Shown: positions 12,708-24,322 of the stretch, piece after piece
Layout of the letters: each line of letters begins with the position of its first letter
How positions within the stretch are numbered: the first letter of the stretch is position 1
Assembly: GCA_025618425.1 (NCBI GenBank)
Contig: CM046833.1
Span: forward strand, 35,294,467 to 35,358,466
Direction of reading: 5' to 3'
Length of the DNA stretch: 64,000 nt
From: Heliocidaris tuberculata
Lineage: Eukaryota > Echinodermata > Echinoidea > Camarodonta > Echinometridae
Notes under the pieces: generated by a model
What the model was told of the DNA's origin: nothing
Seen by the model: only the letters and a program-made list of their open reading frames with translations
Database searches by the model: none
Position numbers and translations under genes: made by a program

Positions 12708-13676
12708 GGGACTCTATTTATATTGCTAGGTGAACTGACGGTTAAGCATTTTATTAATGTACTAATTCACTGCAAACACGAAGGAAGTGCCATTCGTCAC
12801 GTATGTTTCCTATGTGGATAGGTTGATAGATGGAGGTCAAAGTTAACGCTTGTTTTCATCGGGACCAAAAAGTGATCCAATATCGTCGCTTATTCGTCCA
12901 CATCTGCATTTTACTAGTTGGTTTTCTTCAATTCATTGCTTTCAGGGGGAAATCGTCATAAATCTCATCTAACTGAAGCATAAAGCTAGTCTGGTTTCAT
13001 GCCATAAAGGTATCAAGATGTTAATGAAGCGTATATGGGACGAAACGCATGACAGCATACCAGACAAAATCCAAGAGAACCCACCAAATATGTCACTCAT
13101 ATTCTATTTCCATTCAGAAATGAAAGGTGTGAACGAATTCCTCTGTTTCCTAAAGGGAAGGAGACAAATCATCCATGGAAACTGGCATTTTCACAACGTA
13201 ATAACATTCTAGGAAACCTTATAGAGCACGGGAGCGTTATAGTTATAATATGTCGTGGTTGGTTGTTCGCCCCTGAAGGCGCGTAACGTATTGACTTACC
13301 TTGCTCGGGGACGATACTAGATGGTGCTGAAACTTGGACTGGTTGATACAAGTTTGCGATGTGGATGAGTCGTGGCCCAAACATTGGTGAAGCAGCACTG
13401 CTCTGTTCTGATCACAATTAAAGAAGGTACAATTATTGTCACATTTTTAAGGTTATTGTCCTTCTCAAAAACAAAAGAACAACAAAGTAAAATAGGAATT
13501 ATTACAACCGATTGATACATTTATCACCCACATTATCATAGTTCATATTATTTTGTCAGTTATTCAAACCTTTAAATCTTTCATATTTCAGATTTCAAAT
13601 TAATGCAGATTATTATGTTTGATTTCTCTCGGAAATCACAAAAATATTTTTTTGAGTCCACTGACTTGGTGTAGCA
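12708..13676. other. Unassigned noncoding stretch
   Basis: Short open frames at 13018-13212 and on the minus strand at 13169-13520 have no recognisable domain. No repeat seen. Confidence 0.5.
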
Positions 13677-13754
13677 AATTTTTCGAGGTATTGATATGTA
13701 GAATGTAAGATAATATCATAACGTCAATTTTCAGATTAAACACCTCGAAAAATT
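13677..13754. repeat. 13-bp perfect inverted repeat (possible hairpin)
   Basis: AATTTTTCGAGGT at 13677-13689 pairs with ACCTCGAAAAATT at 13742-13754, with a 52-bp loop. It could be a remnant of a small fold-back element; no target duplication is visible. Confidence 0.6.
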
Positions 13755-14057
13755 CTCCTAAAAAATCTCCTCAACGAATGACACTCTCTCAATACGCTAA
13801 TCATTAATAGATTCACTTCAAGTCGTGTTTAATAACATCGCGATAAACCCCGCTAAAACACCTCTTTTGAAATCCGAGTTGATCTAGACGATTTTTATCA
13901 GCACTTCGCTATTAGACTTCAAATCAAGCGCGGTCCAATCACTCAATCACCCATCTTAAAATATCCCGAAAAAGGCTTCTAATACCCCTAAACTAGGCCC
14001 ACGTTCATCGCAGATTTTCATTGGAAAGTCATCTTTTACAAAATATTTGTTGTGCCA
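13755..14057. other. Unassigned noncoding stretch
   Basis: Nothing recognised. Confidence 0.6.

Positions 14058-14093
<36 letters not shown>
14058..14093. repeat. (CT)n microsatellite
   Basis: About 17 CT units. Confidence 0.95.
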
Positions 14094-14095
<2 letters not shown>

Positions 14096-15650
14096 GCTTC
14101 TCGCAGGTAAATAACAGCCAGAAAATAGCTACTACTATTTCATCGCCCGTCTTTTCAGAGCAATCCGGTGTAATTCCTCCCAGACCCGATTTACACCTTA
14201 AAATTGATCGCATCCTCATTTCCACCTCATACGAGGCAGTTGATGAAACTTAAGTAATCATGACCCGATTTTGTGATAAATATTACTATTTTTCGTAGGA
14301 AAGAGAGCGACGATGACTGAAATCGAGTGATCCTGCTAATTTCTGTCGACTTTCATTTTTGCGTTCGAGCACGAAATGTGGTGTTAATGCCGAATGGATG
14401 ATTGAGAGATTAATCTTTAGGAGGTGAAGAAAAAACGTAACACTTTCCCCCTTGTTCTTTGATACCTTAATTTCGAATGATGGATGCATTTTAACGTTTA
14501 GATGGATGAAAATGAAGTCACGTTACAACTGATCATAATTATGAAAAGTTTATTTTAAAAAGGAAACACACGTGGAAAAGGATGACCATACTCTGAGTGT
14601 GTTGCGTGGTATTTTTTAAAATATTCATTGTAGATTAGTTTTCCCTTGTTTTATTTAATTTTCTGCACGTTTTCCTCAGACATATACGAACAAATTCATA
14701 AATAGAAAAGGACAAATCTCCGACATTTAATTAAATAATTATCACAGTAGTTAATGGAAAAGAAGGTAAATCAACCATAAACATCCTTAGGATGGGCAAG
14801 GGGTGCACCAACTTTAATAGCCGCTTTTGCTTACCCCCGCCCCCTCAAAAAACAACAACAACAACAAAACACACAAAACTAGCGGAAATTTTTCTGATGC
14901 GATTTGCCAATAAAATCAACAAAAAATGAAAGAAAAATGCTTAAACAAACTTCCTCAACAAAATAGTAAAAATGAATGGTCATCATACTTTCGACTTGTA
15001 AAAATTATAGATTTTTACCATAAAACAAAACATTTTCCCAAGAAAAATGAATGGGGGAGGGGGAACACCTGTACTACATCCCTCCTAACACCCTATCCCG
15101 TGTAGAACGTGGTTCCTGATTAGGAAATCTAAATAATAATCATTTCCTACTTAAATCATAAAGTCTTATATATTCAAAATCTGCATACTATCACGTCAAT
15201 CTATATAAAGTTTGGATAAATATCGTGCAATTGTCTTTTGCGACGAAATGTTCCTTTTCTATATCTTCAACTTTACAAGATGGGCAATTTCGAGTCTGAA
15301 CACGCACGCATTCACGCATTAAAACGTACCTGTGGTGTAAATTGACACTTAAGTGTAAACCAGACTTATTTTTATAAGTGGGATCTACAGTACTTCGAAT
15401 AGATGTTAAGTATCATCCATGCAGGTAAAACTGGACTGAAGTCGAGTGAATTAACGGCACTTAAAAACTCAAGGGGTCTCGAATATTATTCGGGTTGAAT
15501 CTGCATTATAATCAGAGCAATGTCAAGCCGAATGTCTATGTGGAAGGGATTTCTTTTGCCTGGGGACATGCGGTTTTGCATTAAATCAAAACAAATCTGA
15601 ATTTCCAAGTCGGAATATAGAAAAAGAATTTTACATGTGAAACCTTTTAA
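14094..15650. other. Unassigned noncoding stretch
   Basis: Short CAA repeat at 14850-14867. Otherwise AT-rich with no gene or repeat recognised. Confidence 0.55.
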
Positions 15651-16238
15651 AGGGAAATCCAACCTTAATAGCAAGTTGCTTTGAAAGAAGGAGGAAAAAT
15701 CAGAGAAGCAGATTGGTGAAAGTTTGAACGAAATTGGACAAGCAATAAGAAAGTTATTAATTTTTTAAAGCTGTAATCACTATACCTATGGGAATTTCAA
15801 ATTGGCCGAATAGGTAATGTCACTGTGATGTAGCTGTGGACAACTCCCCCATTTGCCCTTACACACAAAATGACTAAAATGTCACTTTTTTTTTTCAAAA
15901 TGTATTACTCAGTAGGATCTCTTTCTTTCATGAGGACCTATAACAATATACTATCTCCAATATATTTTGAGTAATGCCCCGAGGGTAAAAGCGCCTCAAA
16001 GAAAACCGCAAATTAATGATATTTTTGTATAGGACAAATGGGAGAGTTGTCCACAAAAATGTCACAATCGACTCACCAAATTGCCAATTTGAGATTCGCA
16101 TCGATGTAGTGATCTCATTTTTCAAACATCCATAACTTTCTTATTCCTTGTCCGATTTCTTTCAAACTTTCACCCTCCTGTTTTTATTATTTTTCTGCTT
16201 TCACACAAATCATCTCATTACCAAGGTTGGATTGCCCT
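15651..16238. mobile_element. 588-bp fold-back MITE, AGGGAAATCCAACC ends
   Basis: Left end AGGGAAATCCAACCTTAATA; right end on the minus strand AGGGCAATCCAACCTTGGTA. The arms pair for roughly 250 bp: GGTGAAAGTTTGAA, AATAAGAAAGTTAT and GTGGACAACT-CCCATTTG occur in both. The loop is near 15900-15990. No clear target duplication: the right end runs straight into the next element. The minus-strand frame at 15928-16125 is a product of the arm. Confidence 0.85.
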
Positions 16239-16407
16239 GCTCACCCGAGGAGTCACTTCGACTGCGTCAGTACGCGTGCTTGCGTCAGTACGTGTGCTAA
16301 TCGAGCATGTGTATGCCATAAACCCATACGTAAATTATCAATTTTTAAAGACCGTCACTGAAGCGGTCTTAACGTCAGCTGCAAATGGCGTCTCATGTGA
16401 GCTGGGC
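16235..16407. mobile_element. Short MITE with the same ends as the 11764-12545 element
   Basis: Left CCCTGCTCACCCGAGGAGTC, right on the minus strand GCCCAGCTCACATGAGACGCC. Both relate to the CCCTGGTTACACGAGGCGCC ends at 11764. CACTTCGACTGCGTCAGTACG also recurs inside the 11764 element near 11929. An internal 18-bp unit (TGCGTCAGTACGYGTGCT) is tandemly doubled. Its left end overlaps or abuts the previous MITE. Confidence 0.65.
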
Positions 16408-16496
16408 TTTATAATGTTATAACACAGAGTTGAAACAGCGTTACTTACTTATCCATATCTTAAAGCTCGACTTCATTAAAAAATATATATTTATTA

Positions 16497-16912
16497 AGGC
16501 CACCGCACACCTTACGATCGGTCTGCGATCCGATTTCAGAAGACACTGTAATATCATTTGACAAATCATTTAAAAACGAAAAATATTTTTGATTGAGGGT
16601 CTGAATAGTCATACAGATAGTAAAATCGATAAAACGGCCTTCGCCGAGTTTTCTCGTCGGTGGAATGGCCAAATCGGCTATGAGTCGTAGTGACGTCACA
16701 AAAATCGTACGACTGCCTACGATTTGAAACTAATTTTCCCCTTATTCCCTGTAGAAAGCTGACAGCTCACCCAAACCCTGTGTTTAGTATTCATATTATT
16801 TTTCAGAACATGAATATGGTATATTTCATTTGTTAAAATGCCAATATTTAATGCCATAGCGATTTATTTCACAAATCGGATCGCAGACCGATCGTAAGGT
16901 GTGCGGTGGCCT
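16497..16912. mobile_element. 416-bp MITE with TTA target duplication (PIF/Harbinger-like)
   Basis: Perfect terminal inverted repeats of about 40 bp starting AGGCCACCGCACACCTTACG. TTA flanks both sides (16494-16496 and 16913-16915). A 3-bp TWA duplication is typical of PIF/Harbinger elements (established knowledge). Contains a palindromic TGACGTCA at 16691-16698. No transposase, so nonautonomous. Intact ends suggest recent movement. Confidence 0.85.
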
Positions 16913-17020
16913 TTATGCATTTACAAGCTCAAGATTTACATTGATACTTCAATTCCAATAATTATGTGATTGGGTTCGACTGCTTACATGAATACGCGCC
17001 AAAGACTTCATTTCAAGTAA

Positions 17021-17038
17021 GGGGGGGGGGGGGGGGGG
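17021..17038. repeat. 18-bp G-run
   Basis: Uninterrupted G, directly left of a diverged tandem repeat. Confidence 0.95.
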
Positions 17039-17040
17039 TA

Positions 17041-17660
17041 AGTCAAGCCAAACTGTGTCAATGATCTTTCACAGGTTACATTCGGAATAACTGCGCTGCA
17101 GAGGCAATGATTAAAATGCAACCAAAGCTTGAGCAAATTTGAATATGATTCTTTTCGAGATAGAGTAAGAATATAGAGGATGCTCGAATAATGGAATTAC
17201 GAAGATTATGTTCTCAAGCATGATGGTGGGGGAGTCAAGTCAAGCAAAGTTTGATGAGATTTTTTGTTTGTTTAGGTAAGTGAAGGTCGCGCTATAGGGA
17301 TGGACTCACAAAGATTTAATTTTCACGCCTTAGAATGAGCAGATGAGGGTGGAGTCTAGTTGAATGTTGATCATAGATGAAATTCGGGTGAACTGAGAAG
17401 GCAAGACTTATGATAATCGAGCTGTATCATTTGAAATGCAGAGGATCTTTAAAGCACGAATTACAAAAAAAAAAAAAATGAAATAAAATTAAATTAAAAA
17501 AACAATCGAGCTGAAGCCAAGTCGAGTATGATTTTTCAGGTAGAGTGGAGTAAGGGTCCCCCTATGGGAATGAACTCACGAAGACTTAATTTTCACGTAG
17601 GATGAGGGTGGAGTCAAGTTAAATATTGTTCACAGGTGAAATTCGGGGGAACTGCGAACG
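17041..17660. repeat. Diverged tandem repeat, about 260-310 bp spacing
   Basis: The signature GTCAAGY-AA, TGTT/TGAT, ACAGGTKAMATTCGG, AACTG occurs at 17042-17092, 17353-17396 and 17612-17655, with a partial copy at about 17228. GGGATGGACTCACAAAGATTTAATTTTCACG near 17298 is echoed by GGAATGAACTCACGAAGACT near 17567. Copies are about 75-80 % alike. An A-run lies at 17465-17478. Confidence 0.7.
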
Positions 17661-18079
17661 GCTACCTCAAGCCAGGCGATCTATAGCAGCTAATCACTTC
17701 CATCTTCGGCTCTGTAAAACGATTATTTTTAGACATTTATTTCCTAAATGGAGCCTTCCTTTAGGCGCGTGTGTTCGCCTTTTGACGTTATCGGCTGAGC
17801 CACCGATACGGTCTACCTACGAGCTAAGCTAAGAAAGATGGATACATAAGAAGCTTCTCTAGTCTAGAGTTATAGACTCTATTTTCCCCAATAATCATAC
17901 GAGATCGCTGCACAGAAGCCCTCTTAACCAATAATCACAGACTCGTTTAGTCTCGGTAATGATATTTTGAGTAGGGGCGTTGATCCATCTTCAGAATTAG
18001 GGGCAATCGCATTAATCGTTGGGAGTTTTCGCTCTTTACACAGTTTCGGAGTTTTAAAAAAGAAGAATATTAAAACAAC
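17661..18079. other. Unassigned noncoding stretch
   Basis: Nothing recognised. Confidence 0.6.
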
Positions 18080-18135
18080 CACCCCCCCCCCCTTCTCTCC
18101 CCCCCCCCCCCCCAAAAAAAAAAAAAAAAAAAAAA
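18080..18135. repeat. C-run and A-run
   Basis: Twelve C, a CT interruption, about fifteen C, then about 22 A. Confidence 0.95.
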
Positions 18136-18780
18136 CCTGTTACCCCCACCGCCCCTGATTTTGGGAAAAGTTAAGAGAGATTACTACACAGGTAGCACTC
18201 AGCACTTAACCATAGGTTCTATATTTCTAATTATTCATATTTATTGAAAATGGTCTACATTTAAATCCAGTATTATCAAAACTCTGATTTTTTTTTTGTT
18301 AGCCCCAAATTATCAGCATTGACAAGTCATAAGAATGAAAGATAAACAAAAGCGAAAACAAAATGAAAGAACGAAAGAAAAAAGTGATCAGGTTTTTTTT
18401 CAGGTAGTTTATCGGTCGAAAAATTGAGAATTAGTGGGGGACACTTTTTTTTTTCTTGTGCCACGTTAGTTCTAAACAGGGGGCAAGGGCCGTTCTTCCC
18501 CTTCCCCAATGCACCACTTATTAGGATGGCATCGTCTGTAGGCATCATGCAGATTTAAAGGGTTCTAACATAAATATGGCACATTATACATTTATGTATT
18601 GTATATCAACTTTGGAGAAAATGGTGGGTTATGCGTTCAAAATTGCGGTGAAGCACAAGAGCCTGAGACACAATAATATACACAAACAACGATACAACAA
18701 TGGCCAATCAAATGCCAACAATGAGACGAGCATCTTTTAAAGTGCGACTAACTTGAGCGAGAAAGAGAGATGGGGGTTGT
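18136..18780. other. Unassigned noncoding stretch
   Basis: T-runs at 18290 and 18446. No gene or repeat recognised. Confidence 0.6.
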
Positions 18781-18845
18781 CCGGAAAAGTGCCCTTCAGT
18801 TAATGGCTGACTGCGATGAATGGAATCCAAAGGGCCCTTTTCCGG
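18781..18845. repeat. 65-bp inverted repeat
   Basis: CCGGAAAAGTGCCCTT at the left pairs with AAGGGCCCTTTTCCGG at the right (two mismatches). Possible very short MITE or hairpin; no clear flanking duplication. Confidence 0.65.
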
Positions 18846-18959
18846 GGCTGAGTTACCTCTGACATACCTTTCTATGAGTCTCTGTCATAGGCAATAAAAT
18901 ATGGGGAACAATTAAGACGCAGTATCATGAGGAGAAATGAAAAAGGACGATAAATAGGA

Positions 18960-19190
18960 CAGAATGATAGTCAAAAAGGAACGGGATTAAGGGACAAAGA
19001 AATAAAGAAATATGGAGGGAGGAAAGAGAGAGGAAAAGAGGGGGTGAGAAATAGAAGTATATAGGAATGGGAGAAGGAAAGAAAAAACAAGATAAAGAAA
19101 GAAAAGGGAAAATAGAAAGAGAAAGAGAGAGAGAGATAGAAGAAAGAGAGGGGGGAGGATACGTAATGGTGGTGGTGGGGGGGGGGGATA
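18960..19190. repeat. GA-rich purine tract
   Basis: Degenerate GAAA/GAGA sequence with a G-run at about 19177-19187. It produces a Ser/Leu/Phe-rich minus-strand frame of 214 codons, which I reject as a gene. Confidence 0.85.
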
Positions 19191-19367
19191 AAGGTAAGAA
19201 TTAGGTGCAGAATTAAGAGGAGTAAACTAATACAAGAACGTAAAGATAGATGGAAAGACAGAATGACATACATACACACAATTGCTCTTGGCCTTTGACC
19301 CCGTAACGAAGTTAACTTTAAATCAATAAGAAAAAAATAAAATAGAAAAAGGTCAAAAATATTAGTA

Positions 19368-19574
19368 TTATTCTGATAGATTCTGCAGTGCAATATCAAT
19401 AAGTTGTCGCACACTATCAGCCAAACCTCCGATGGATAGCAATCCAACATGGCCAGGTGCGATAATGGAGCTAAACACTGCCATCTCTCGGCAAGATCTT
19501 GGCATTGATAGAGCGTTCTCAGGAAGTGCAAGGGATGGAAAACGGGAGGAAAAGAATGAAATAACACTCTCTTG
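19368..19574 (-). other. Open frame with protein-like composition, uncertain
   Basis: On the minus strand, 68 codons ending at a TAA (19368-19370) include APGHVGLLSIGGLADSVRQL, with balanced composition unlike the microsatellite frames around it. There is no start codon context, no recognised family and no supporting splice sites. It could be a decayed exon or transposon piece, or chance. Confidence 0.12.
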
Positions 19575-19756
19575 TCACACCGATGTTTTGATTCTTTGCT
19601 TCTTGATTCTTCCATTTAAACAATATTGATGAAATTCACTAAAGCAGATAAAAATCGTTTATTGTCTAAGCAGTTGTTTGAATGCTTCATTAGTGAAAAA
19701 TCACATGGCCGATCAACTCTACTTAGTAATTCACAGTGATTTCATTACAATTGTTT

Positions 19757-19945
19757 CTTCTTCTTCTTATCCTCGTCTCCCTCCTCCTCCTCCTCCTCCT
19801 CCTCCTTCTTCTTCTTCTTCTTCTTCTTCTTCTTCTTCTTCTTCTTCTTCTTCTTCTTCTTCTTCTTCTTCTTCTTCTTCTTCTTCTTCTTCTTCTTCTT
19901 CTTCTTCTTCTTCTTCTTCTTCTTCTTCATCATCATCATCATCTT
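19757..19945. repeat. (CTC)n-(CTT)n-(ATC)n compound microsatellite
   Basis: CTC units at about 19778-19805, CTT units to 19928, ATC units to 19943. Source of long poly-Ser/Leu/Lys frames. Confidence 0.97.
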
Positions 19946-20680
19946 GTTCTTTCTTTTCTTATTTTTTCTCCTTCCTCTTCTTCATCTTCTGTACGTTCCT
20001 CCTCATCCCATATCTCCTCTTTCCATTTCTGACACAAATTAATGCTTCCCATGAGCTCCCACCTATACGTTTTCTCAGAGTGTGTTCGTTTCATCGTCTG
20101 TCTAGCGCGTTTGACAAATATTGTCTTGAGATGTAAATCGGGTGATTTACCACTCTCCTCGCTTCACGGAGCGTAGCAGGCAGCAGCAAGATGCCAGAAA
20201 TTGCTCATTTCCCGCTCGCTTTTGCTGGTGTCGAAGAACGGCCTCCAAACAATTTTACTCTGAAGGCAACTTTTGGCCAATATCATTCGAAAAATCAAAA
20301 GTTTGAGATAAATCTATAGATTTCAAATTCTGAGCAAAAACTGGTCACATCCGCCAAACTAGTTTCCTCTCAACCTTCGACAAAAAGTGTATGGTCATTG
20401 ATGATGTGAATATTTCTGATACAACAATTTTGTGATACAACAATTTACATGTTTTTTTTCTTCAACACACCTCCTTCAAAAAGAAGAAGAAAAAAAAAAA
20501 GAAGAAAAGAAAAAACAAAACAAAACAAAACAAAAAAAACATCGACCCGCGCGGCGGCGTATCGCCCATCTAGCTACATCCTCGAGTCGACCGTAAAATT
20601 TCCGTAAAGTTCTTGTGTTTCTATGTCATGTAATGTGTGTTATACTTCATTTTTTATGTTCGTTTCAAAGGGTGATGTAC
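19946..20680. other. Unassigned noncoding stretch
   Basis: Pyrimidine-rich to 20010, A-rich with AAAAC units at 20488-20540. Nothing else recognised. Confidence 0.55.
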
Positions 20681-21062
20681 TGCGGGTAAAACAGTGAAGG
20701 GGAGGGGGTGCAGGGGAGGGAGGTGCAGGTGCCCCCTTATTTCCCATTTACCCACCCTCCCCCCCCCCCCTGTTGGGTATCATCCTTAGGTTCAGTTACC
20801 TGTCCATACCCATGATAGCATCCCCCCCCAAAAAAAAAAAACAACAACAACAACAACAACAACAACAAACAAAAACAAAAACAAAAACAAAAACAAAACA
20901 AAGCAACAACAAAAAAAATCCCATGGTATCTAATTCACGAACGCGACTGAAACGGTATTGCGGGGGAAATACAGTGAAGGGAAAGGGAGGCGGGTGCAGA
21001 TACCCCTTTATTCCCCCTTTAGCTACCCTGTGGGTCATCATCCTTGGGTTTTGCTACCTGTC
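20681..21062. repeat. Local direct duplication around a CAA/AAAAC microsatellite
   Basis: Copy 1 at 20681-20805 and copy 2 at 20959-21062 share TGCGGG-AAA-ACAGTGAAGG, GGTGCAG, CCCCTTTATT-like, CCTGT-GGGT-ATCATCCTT-GGTT and CTACCTGTC. Between them (20828-20918) are CAA and AAAAC repeats. The open frame at 20773-21264 runs across these repeats and is not supported as a gene. Confidence 0.7.
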
Positions 21063-22795
21063 TCTCGTCTGCTCCTCTCAATGCCAGTCAGGTAACCTTA
21101 GAAGACAGGGGATGTGTGGGGGAAAAGATCACTTTCTTATTCCCGCCGTTTATGTGTTGACGATCTCCAAGCTATCTATTCTTAGCATCGCGCTAAGTCA
21201 TGGTTCAAAAACCCAAAAAATAAAGGTGCACGTATCAACTGTACATTCTTCTAAGTTTAGGTAATGTCTAAGAGGCACAGTACAAAACTAATTTACAATA
21301 GGCTAACGTTGATGTAGGACAGTAAAGTGAAATCATAACAGTCATAAAAATTATTCTTGCCTGTCTTAGGTCGAAGTAAAACGTATACTCAGGTGAAAAT
21401 AAAATATCTGCTACTCATTAATTCGAACTATCCCTCAGGAGAAAGTGAAATGAATACTTAGTTCAAAGTGTAATATGTACAATCAATTAAGTCAAAACAA
21501 AATAAAAACTATCACTCGAAGAAGTTTTAGGTTACCAAATCCCCTTTACTGTTCTTGCTCATGGAATAAGTTCCCTACAATGATCCTGCAACGCTTTTGG
21601 AATATTATAAAATCCCTTTGTTAACCTTCTTGCGACGTTCCCGCAATTCATACATACTGATACATGATATGTTACGTCCTTGTTGCTAATTGGTTGGAAT
21701 AGCCATCCTTGAATGTTCTTATCCAACTTTTCCCTTTTTTGAAGGTATGGCAAGTTTTAAATTTCCCTGGGAATCATAAAAATGAATCGCATAGCCTTGC
21801 TTCTGGTGAATAGACATGGAGTCAGTGAAAGAATCATCAGTCTGTGTATGTATATTAGGTATGTAACTTAATTAACAGAACAGACAAAGTTATGTAAAAA
21901 GTGGGAAGGTCGTATTTTATTAGTGAAGAAGGGCATAGCGCAATGACGAGGCAAGGGGATAGCCGTGAAAATTGTGACTAAGGGATGTTATGGCGGATGG
22001 GGGTGGGGGGGGGAGGAGGGGTGAAAATGACTTTTGATTTATTGTGTTGATATATAAAAAGTACTTTTTGAGAAAATAAAACGGGAAGAAGGGGGAAATA
22101 AAGCTGGTGTGTGATTTTTAAAAGACAGGGGATATCAAGGAGCCAATATTCGTAAATAAATCAAAGCACTGAAATATAAGGGGGCTGAAAGACAGCAGAT
22201 ATAGTATTGAAAGCGAGTGAGAATTTTGAATTTATTCATGTACAAAATAATGCAAAACAGATTCATACCGGTATGGATGTATAATAGAGTACACTCAATA
22301 CAACAAGTCAAATTCAAAAAGGAGAGATAGAAGAAACGAAAAAGACAACAACACAAACTCATATCATATGCCATTTTGAAAAAAAAATGTAGTATTGATT
22401 CTTTTTTCTTTTTTTCTTTTTTTTTTTAAATTAGATATAGCGTTGTCCAAAATATAAGTGCCGAATCACATAGCAGTTGTGAACTTTTTTGTTTGTTTTT
22501 GTTTTAACGGTCACTGTAAAGTTTATTACGTAACAACGTGATGAGCAACACATTTTCCTTGCTACTCTTCAAATCACCTTATTATTCATTCTTGGCTCCA
22601 TCGACCTACAGCCGTGACAGAAAAAGCCTAAATCGATCTGTGCAGTCCCATGTATTGGTTTAGGATGTCGGTTCGTGACGGGCGGTTCCTATACGCGATT
22701 ACAATGCATCCTTCCCTATCACACCTCTCTGGACCAATGACTTCCCTCCCAAATCACAAGCTATCTCCACCTCATTTCTTGTCTGACAAAACAAG
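21063..22795. other. Unassigned noncoding stretch
   Basis: G-rich patch at 21995-22020 and T-run at 22400-22428. No gene recognised; minus-strand frames at 21559-21753 and 22135-22374 lack known motifs. Confidence 0.5.
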
Positions 22796-23200
22796 CTGCC
22801 AGCTGGACTTGACACAATAATGCTGCTAATACACAGCTCATGCCATTTCTTAAAGATTTCAAACGGTACTTACAAAAACAAGAAGAAGAAGGAGAAAAAA
22901 GAGCATGTGGAATATAGAAATACTTTGAAATTTGTATTCAAGTTTCAGTATAGGCTATTTCTCAAAGAAAATTTATTCCCCTTGTTGAAAGCATTATAAA
23001 AACTATGCTGTTTTATGTTTGTTTGTTCTTTGCTCATTAGATTTTCAGCTTGACACATTGTTGCTGGTCTTACACAGCTCAGGTGATTTTTAAAGGTGTA
23101 CTTAGCACAAAAGCAAGTGCAACTTAAAGATACAAAGAAAATTGTGCTCAAGTTTATACTAAGCTTTTTCGAAATTTTATCCCATTATCCCATCTGTTTT
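22796..23200. repeat. Weak direct duplication
   Basis: Segments starting about 22811 and 23050 share CTTGACACA, TGCTG-TA/CTTACACAGCTCA, TTAAAG and GTACTTA, followed by TCAAGTTT-A-TA. Similarity is low and fragmentary. An old duplication is plausible but not certain. Confidence 0.35.
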
Positions 23201-24318
23201 AACACATTGTCAAATCTAAGAGCAATGCACTACATAGTTGTTTGTTTAAATGTCTGTTCCCTCCTTAATGATATCCGACATCTATTTCTGACAATTCAGC
23301 TATAAATAGTTCCATTATGTTTCCCAGTCTTTCTGTTCTTTTATTTTGGTTTATGTTACTGTTCCTTCCTGATTTTGATCAAAATTGTCATTGTACAATA
23401 CGTGTTTTCTTGGCTCGATACAGTGCTTTTATAATCATAAAGTTACCGTATTTTCTAGATAATGAATATTTTCAAAGGCCTGCGTTTTGTATTTCGACAT
23501 ATTCTTATGTATTTCTGGCATATTTGGCAGACTGAAACATATAACGAGCACATCTTGGCATCCGTATATGTATAATACACTTAAATAGTCATGATAGTAC
23601 TGTGGCTTTCATTTCTCTAAATCCAAAACAATAAAATGAAGTAGGTTCAACGTTCTATATTCCGATTTGGCCCGCCTAACGTTATGAATTGTTACAAAAG
23701 ACAACAATATGATATATCTTCAAGCTATTACACATTATGTTGTCTTTCACCTATCTAATCGCTAGCCTTTATTCAGGAAAATTCTTTCTACAACCATGTT
23801 GTAGGGGTTACTACATGATACATACTTCTGTGGCCTACGGAATAATCTGAATTCGAAGGTTCATTACAATATATTGAAGTCCTGAACATGCAAAATTTGT
23901 TAATGCCTAATAATCAAATATGTGATTACTTTAAAGCGCTTTAGACATGTTAGAATATCGCTCCTAGTCATTGGACCTCGCCTTTTTATCATGTCTATGG
24001 CTTTGACTGACAAGTGTTTGTGCCTGCAAATTGCCGTAACATCTCGGACGGAGACTAAGTCAGGGCGCATCCAAATGTGGATAAAAAGCAGTGAATTAAC
24101 TCTAATTTGTATAATCAGTGCCGTGCCAAGCCCCTACTCCCTCTAGAAATCAACCAAACTCTGATGGACAATTTCCAGTAACACGAATTACTTTCCTGCC
24201 TGGTATATGAGGGGGTTGGGGGCTCCCTTTAAATTAGATCATGAGGGTAAAGGGGGTACAACTGCTACTTGCGCAGCGAGCGCGTTCGGACTGCCAAGTT
24301 TTAATACCTGGTTTTGCC
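23201..24318. other. Unassigned noncoding stretch
   Basis: AT-rich. CAGTGCCGTGCCAAGCCCC at about 24117 resembles a hAT-type MITE end. No gene recognised. Confidence 0.5.
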
Positions 24319-24322
24319 TTAA

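Noticed and set aside
18971..19615. 214-codon minus-strand frame
   Set aside because: More than half lies over a GA tract; overlaps opposing frames; no domain.
20773..21264. 163-codon frame with poly-Gln
   Set aside because: Runs through C/A-runs, a CAA repeat and a duplicated segment; no unique conserved part.
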